Assembly (NCBI GenBank): GCA_003647525.1
Contig: QMMZ01000098.1
Location: 1-7,039 of the forward strand
Reading direction: 5' to 3'
Length of the DNA: 7,039 bases
Source of the DNA: Deltaproteobacteria bacterium
GTDB lineage: Bacteria; Desulfobacterota; Desulfobacteria; Desulfobacterales; ETH-SRB1
Below are positions 6,241 to 7,039 of this stretch, one piece after another. The notes under the pieces were generated by a model. It ran no database searches. It was not told the DNA's origin and saw nothing but the letters and a program-made list of their open reading frames with translations. The translations under genes and the position numbers were made by a program. Position 1 is the stretch's first letter. Every line of letters starts with the position of its first letter.

Positions 6241-6263
6241 CGACCTCGTTTACAACGAGGTCG
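6241..6263. repeat. Perfect 10-bp-stem hairpin, REP-like
   Basis: CGACCTCGTT (6241-6250) and AACGAGGTCG (6254-6263) pair perfectly around a 3-base loop. It is distinctly richer in G+C than its surroundings. No gene ends beside it and no clean U-run follows on either strand, so it is an unlikely terminator. It resembles the repetitive palindromes linked to Y1 (REP-associated) transposases; only one copy is in this window. Confidence 0.45.
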
Positions 6264-6383
6264 TAATTTCTTTTAGTATTTCTAATGCTAAGTTTCAGAT
6301 ATATTATCTTTAAACTAGTCTTCGTCTGTGACAAGAACACATTTTATCTGTAGTATTTAAATGCTATATGGTATTTGCCCAAA

Positions 6384-6417
6384 TCCTATATAGTAAATAA
6401 TTAATTACGATATAGGA
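6384..6417. repeat. 34-bp near-perfect palindrome
   Basis: Fifteen of 17 base pairs match about the centre 6400/6401. The outer arms are TCCTATAT and ATATAGGA, the inner arms are GTAA and TTAC, and the core is TAATTA. The mismatched pairs are 6392/6409 and 6397/6404. There is no spacer, which fits a dimeric-protein binding site or a cruciform better than an RNA hairpin. It lies 116 bases past the sorting-domain gene. Confidence 0.5.
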
Positions 6418-6532
6418 GTTCATGAAATGGTATATATTAATTTTTTAATTGGAATATCCTTTTCATTATAATAAAGAAATTCCATGTCAGAGTTTATGGA
6501 ACGGGATTTCAAAAACCTCCAAATCGAACCTG

Positions 6533-7039
6533 TTATTTTACAACCAATTTCTTCACGCTGTTTACTTGCCCCTTACCCGACAATGTAATATAATAAACAC
6601 CAGGTTTTAGAAAACTAAAATCAAGGTTAATATTGTGGTTTCCTTCAGGGGTTTGAATTGTTTTCGAAAAGTCCATCTTTTTTCCAGTTACATCAAACAG
6701 ACCAAATGTTATAGTTGATGCAAAAGAGGCATGATACTTTAAGGTGCATTTATCCTTAAATGGATTGGGAAAAACATCACTAATATAAAAATCAGAAGAA
6801 TTCTTTAGCTCAAAAATGGGTTCTTCTGGCCTTAACGACAACAATAGCTCAACCGATTTTTTAACATGTGCCTCCCTCGAAACTGGTGCCAGAAATGAGA
6901 GTTGACCCATTGTAGATTTGTAATTGCCAGCCTCTTCGTATGTATTGCCAATATTGATGACCGCAAAAACCGAATCGTTGTATGTAGGGTTGTTTAAAAT
7001 GATTGATTCATAATTGGCTATGGCCCCGGTATAATTCCC
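6533..7039 (-). CDS. Secreted TPR-like protein with type IX secretion C-terminal sorting domain, C-terminal part
   Basis: The frame is open from the window edge through the stop at 6535-6533; 168 residues are visible, so the ATG at 6910 is internal. The first 40 visible residues (GNYTGAIANYESIILNNPTY, then VINIGNTYEEAGNY) have the helix pattern of tetratricopeptide repeats, which usually mediate protein contacts. After a linker, residues about 84-168 form a type A sorting domain: YISDVFPNPFKDKCTLKY, then FGLFDVTGKKM, then LKPGVYYITLSG, ending in VKKLVVK. In Bacteroidetes this beta-sandwich directs a protein through the type IX system (PorU-dependent removal and anchoring) to the cell surface or medium. 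The N-terminal signal peptide and the functional domain, if any, lie outside the window. The protein is likely extracellular; its activity is unknown. Confidence 0.92.
   Translation of the reverse strand, partial: GNYTGAIANYESIILNNPTYNDSVFAVINIGNTYEEAGNYKSTMGQLSFLAPVSREAHVKKSVELLLSLRPEEPIFELKNSSDFYISDVFPNPFKDKCTLKYHASFASTITFGLFDVTGKKMDFSKTIQTPEGNHNINLDFSFLKPGVYYITLSGKGQVNSVKKLVVK

Larger units (their letters stand above)
6065..6532. other. Noncoding spacer of 468 bases with several inverted repeats
   Basis: No plausible gene was found on either strand; the only start codons lead to a few codons. The stretch is very AT-rich. It holds the promoter of the coiled-coil-zapA unit (6093-6123), an inverted repeat over its -33 element (6103-6134), a G+C-richer 10-bp hairpin (6241-6263) and a 34-bp near-palindrome (6384-6417). 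A weak interrupted inverted repeat at about 6476-6510 (GAAATTCC ... GGATTTC) might terminate the sorting-domain gene. Confidence 0.6.

Noticed and set aside
6421..6532. Short plus-strand reading frame beginning with ATGAAATGG near 6422
   Set aside because: It stops after eight codons and has no supporting signal.
1..7039. CRISPR array, insertion sequence, prophage, defence or toxin-antitoxin system
   Set aside because: No spaced direct repeats, transposase, integrase or recognisable defence domain was found on either strand.

Overview
The window reads as chromosomal DNA of a Bacteroidota species, probably of the Bacteroidales or a related order. The signs are: low G+C with AT-rich spacers; promoter candidates of the Bacteroidetes type (-7 element TAnnTTTG) and no convincing Shine-Dalgarno sites; a type IX secretion C-terminal sorting domain; and the order coiled-coil gene - zapA - small RNA - rny, which I recall as typical of this phylum. 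No phage, transposase, CRISPR array, tRNA or rRNA is visible.

Layout from left to right. Positions 1-604 (minus) hold the N-terminal third or so of a 2-oxo acid dehydrogenase E2 subunit (lipoyl domain, then E1/E3-binding domain), cut by the window edge. Next is a strong hairpin at 634-665, just downstream of a possible E2 promoter. Positions 722-2686 (minus) encode a large membrane glycosyltransferase: a GT2 domain fused to a region resembling a polyprenyl-phosphate sugar transferase that has lost its catalytic middle. A divergent spacer leads to two plus-strand regulators, a 57-residue winged-helix protein and an Rrf2-family regulator with three cysteines. A bidirectional terminator at 3581-3614 separates them from a convergent minus-strand unit.

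That unit reads, in transcription order: a small coiled-coil protein (6064-5777), ZapA (5750-5457), a structured RNA that fits a Bacteroidetes 6S-like RNA (about 5325-5196), and RNase Y (5164-3617). A good promoter lies ahead of the coiled-coil gene and a weaker one ahead of the RNA. The unit therefore joins division-ring factors, a probable RNA polymerase-binding RNA and an mRNA-decay nuclease. To its right is a 468-base noncoding stretch rich in inverted repeats, including a 34-bp near-perfect palindrome and a REP-like hairpin. Last comes the C-terminal end of a secreted TPR-like protein carrying a type IX sorting domain (6533-7039, minus).

Most genes are housekeeping, and I see no clear new multi-gene system. 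The points most worth following are the structured RNA squeezed between zapA and rny, the core-deleted sugar-transferase region fused to a GT2 enzyme, the hairpin at the probable 5' end of the E2 transcript, and the palindromes in the 6065-6532 spacer.
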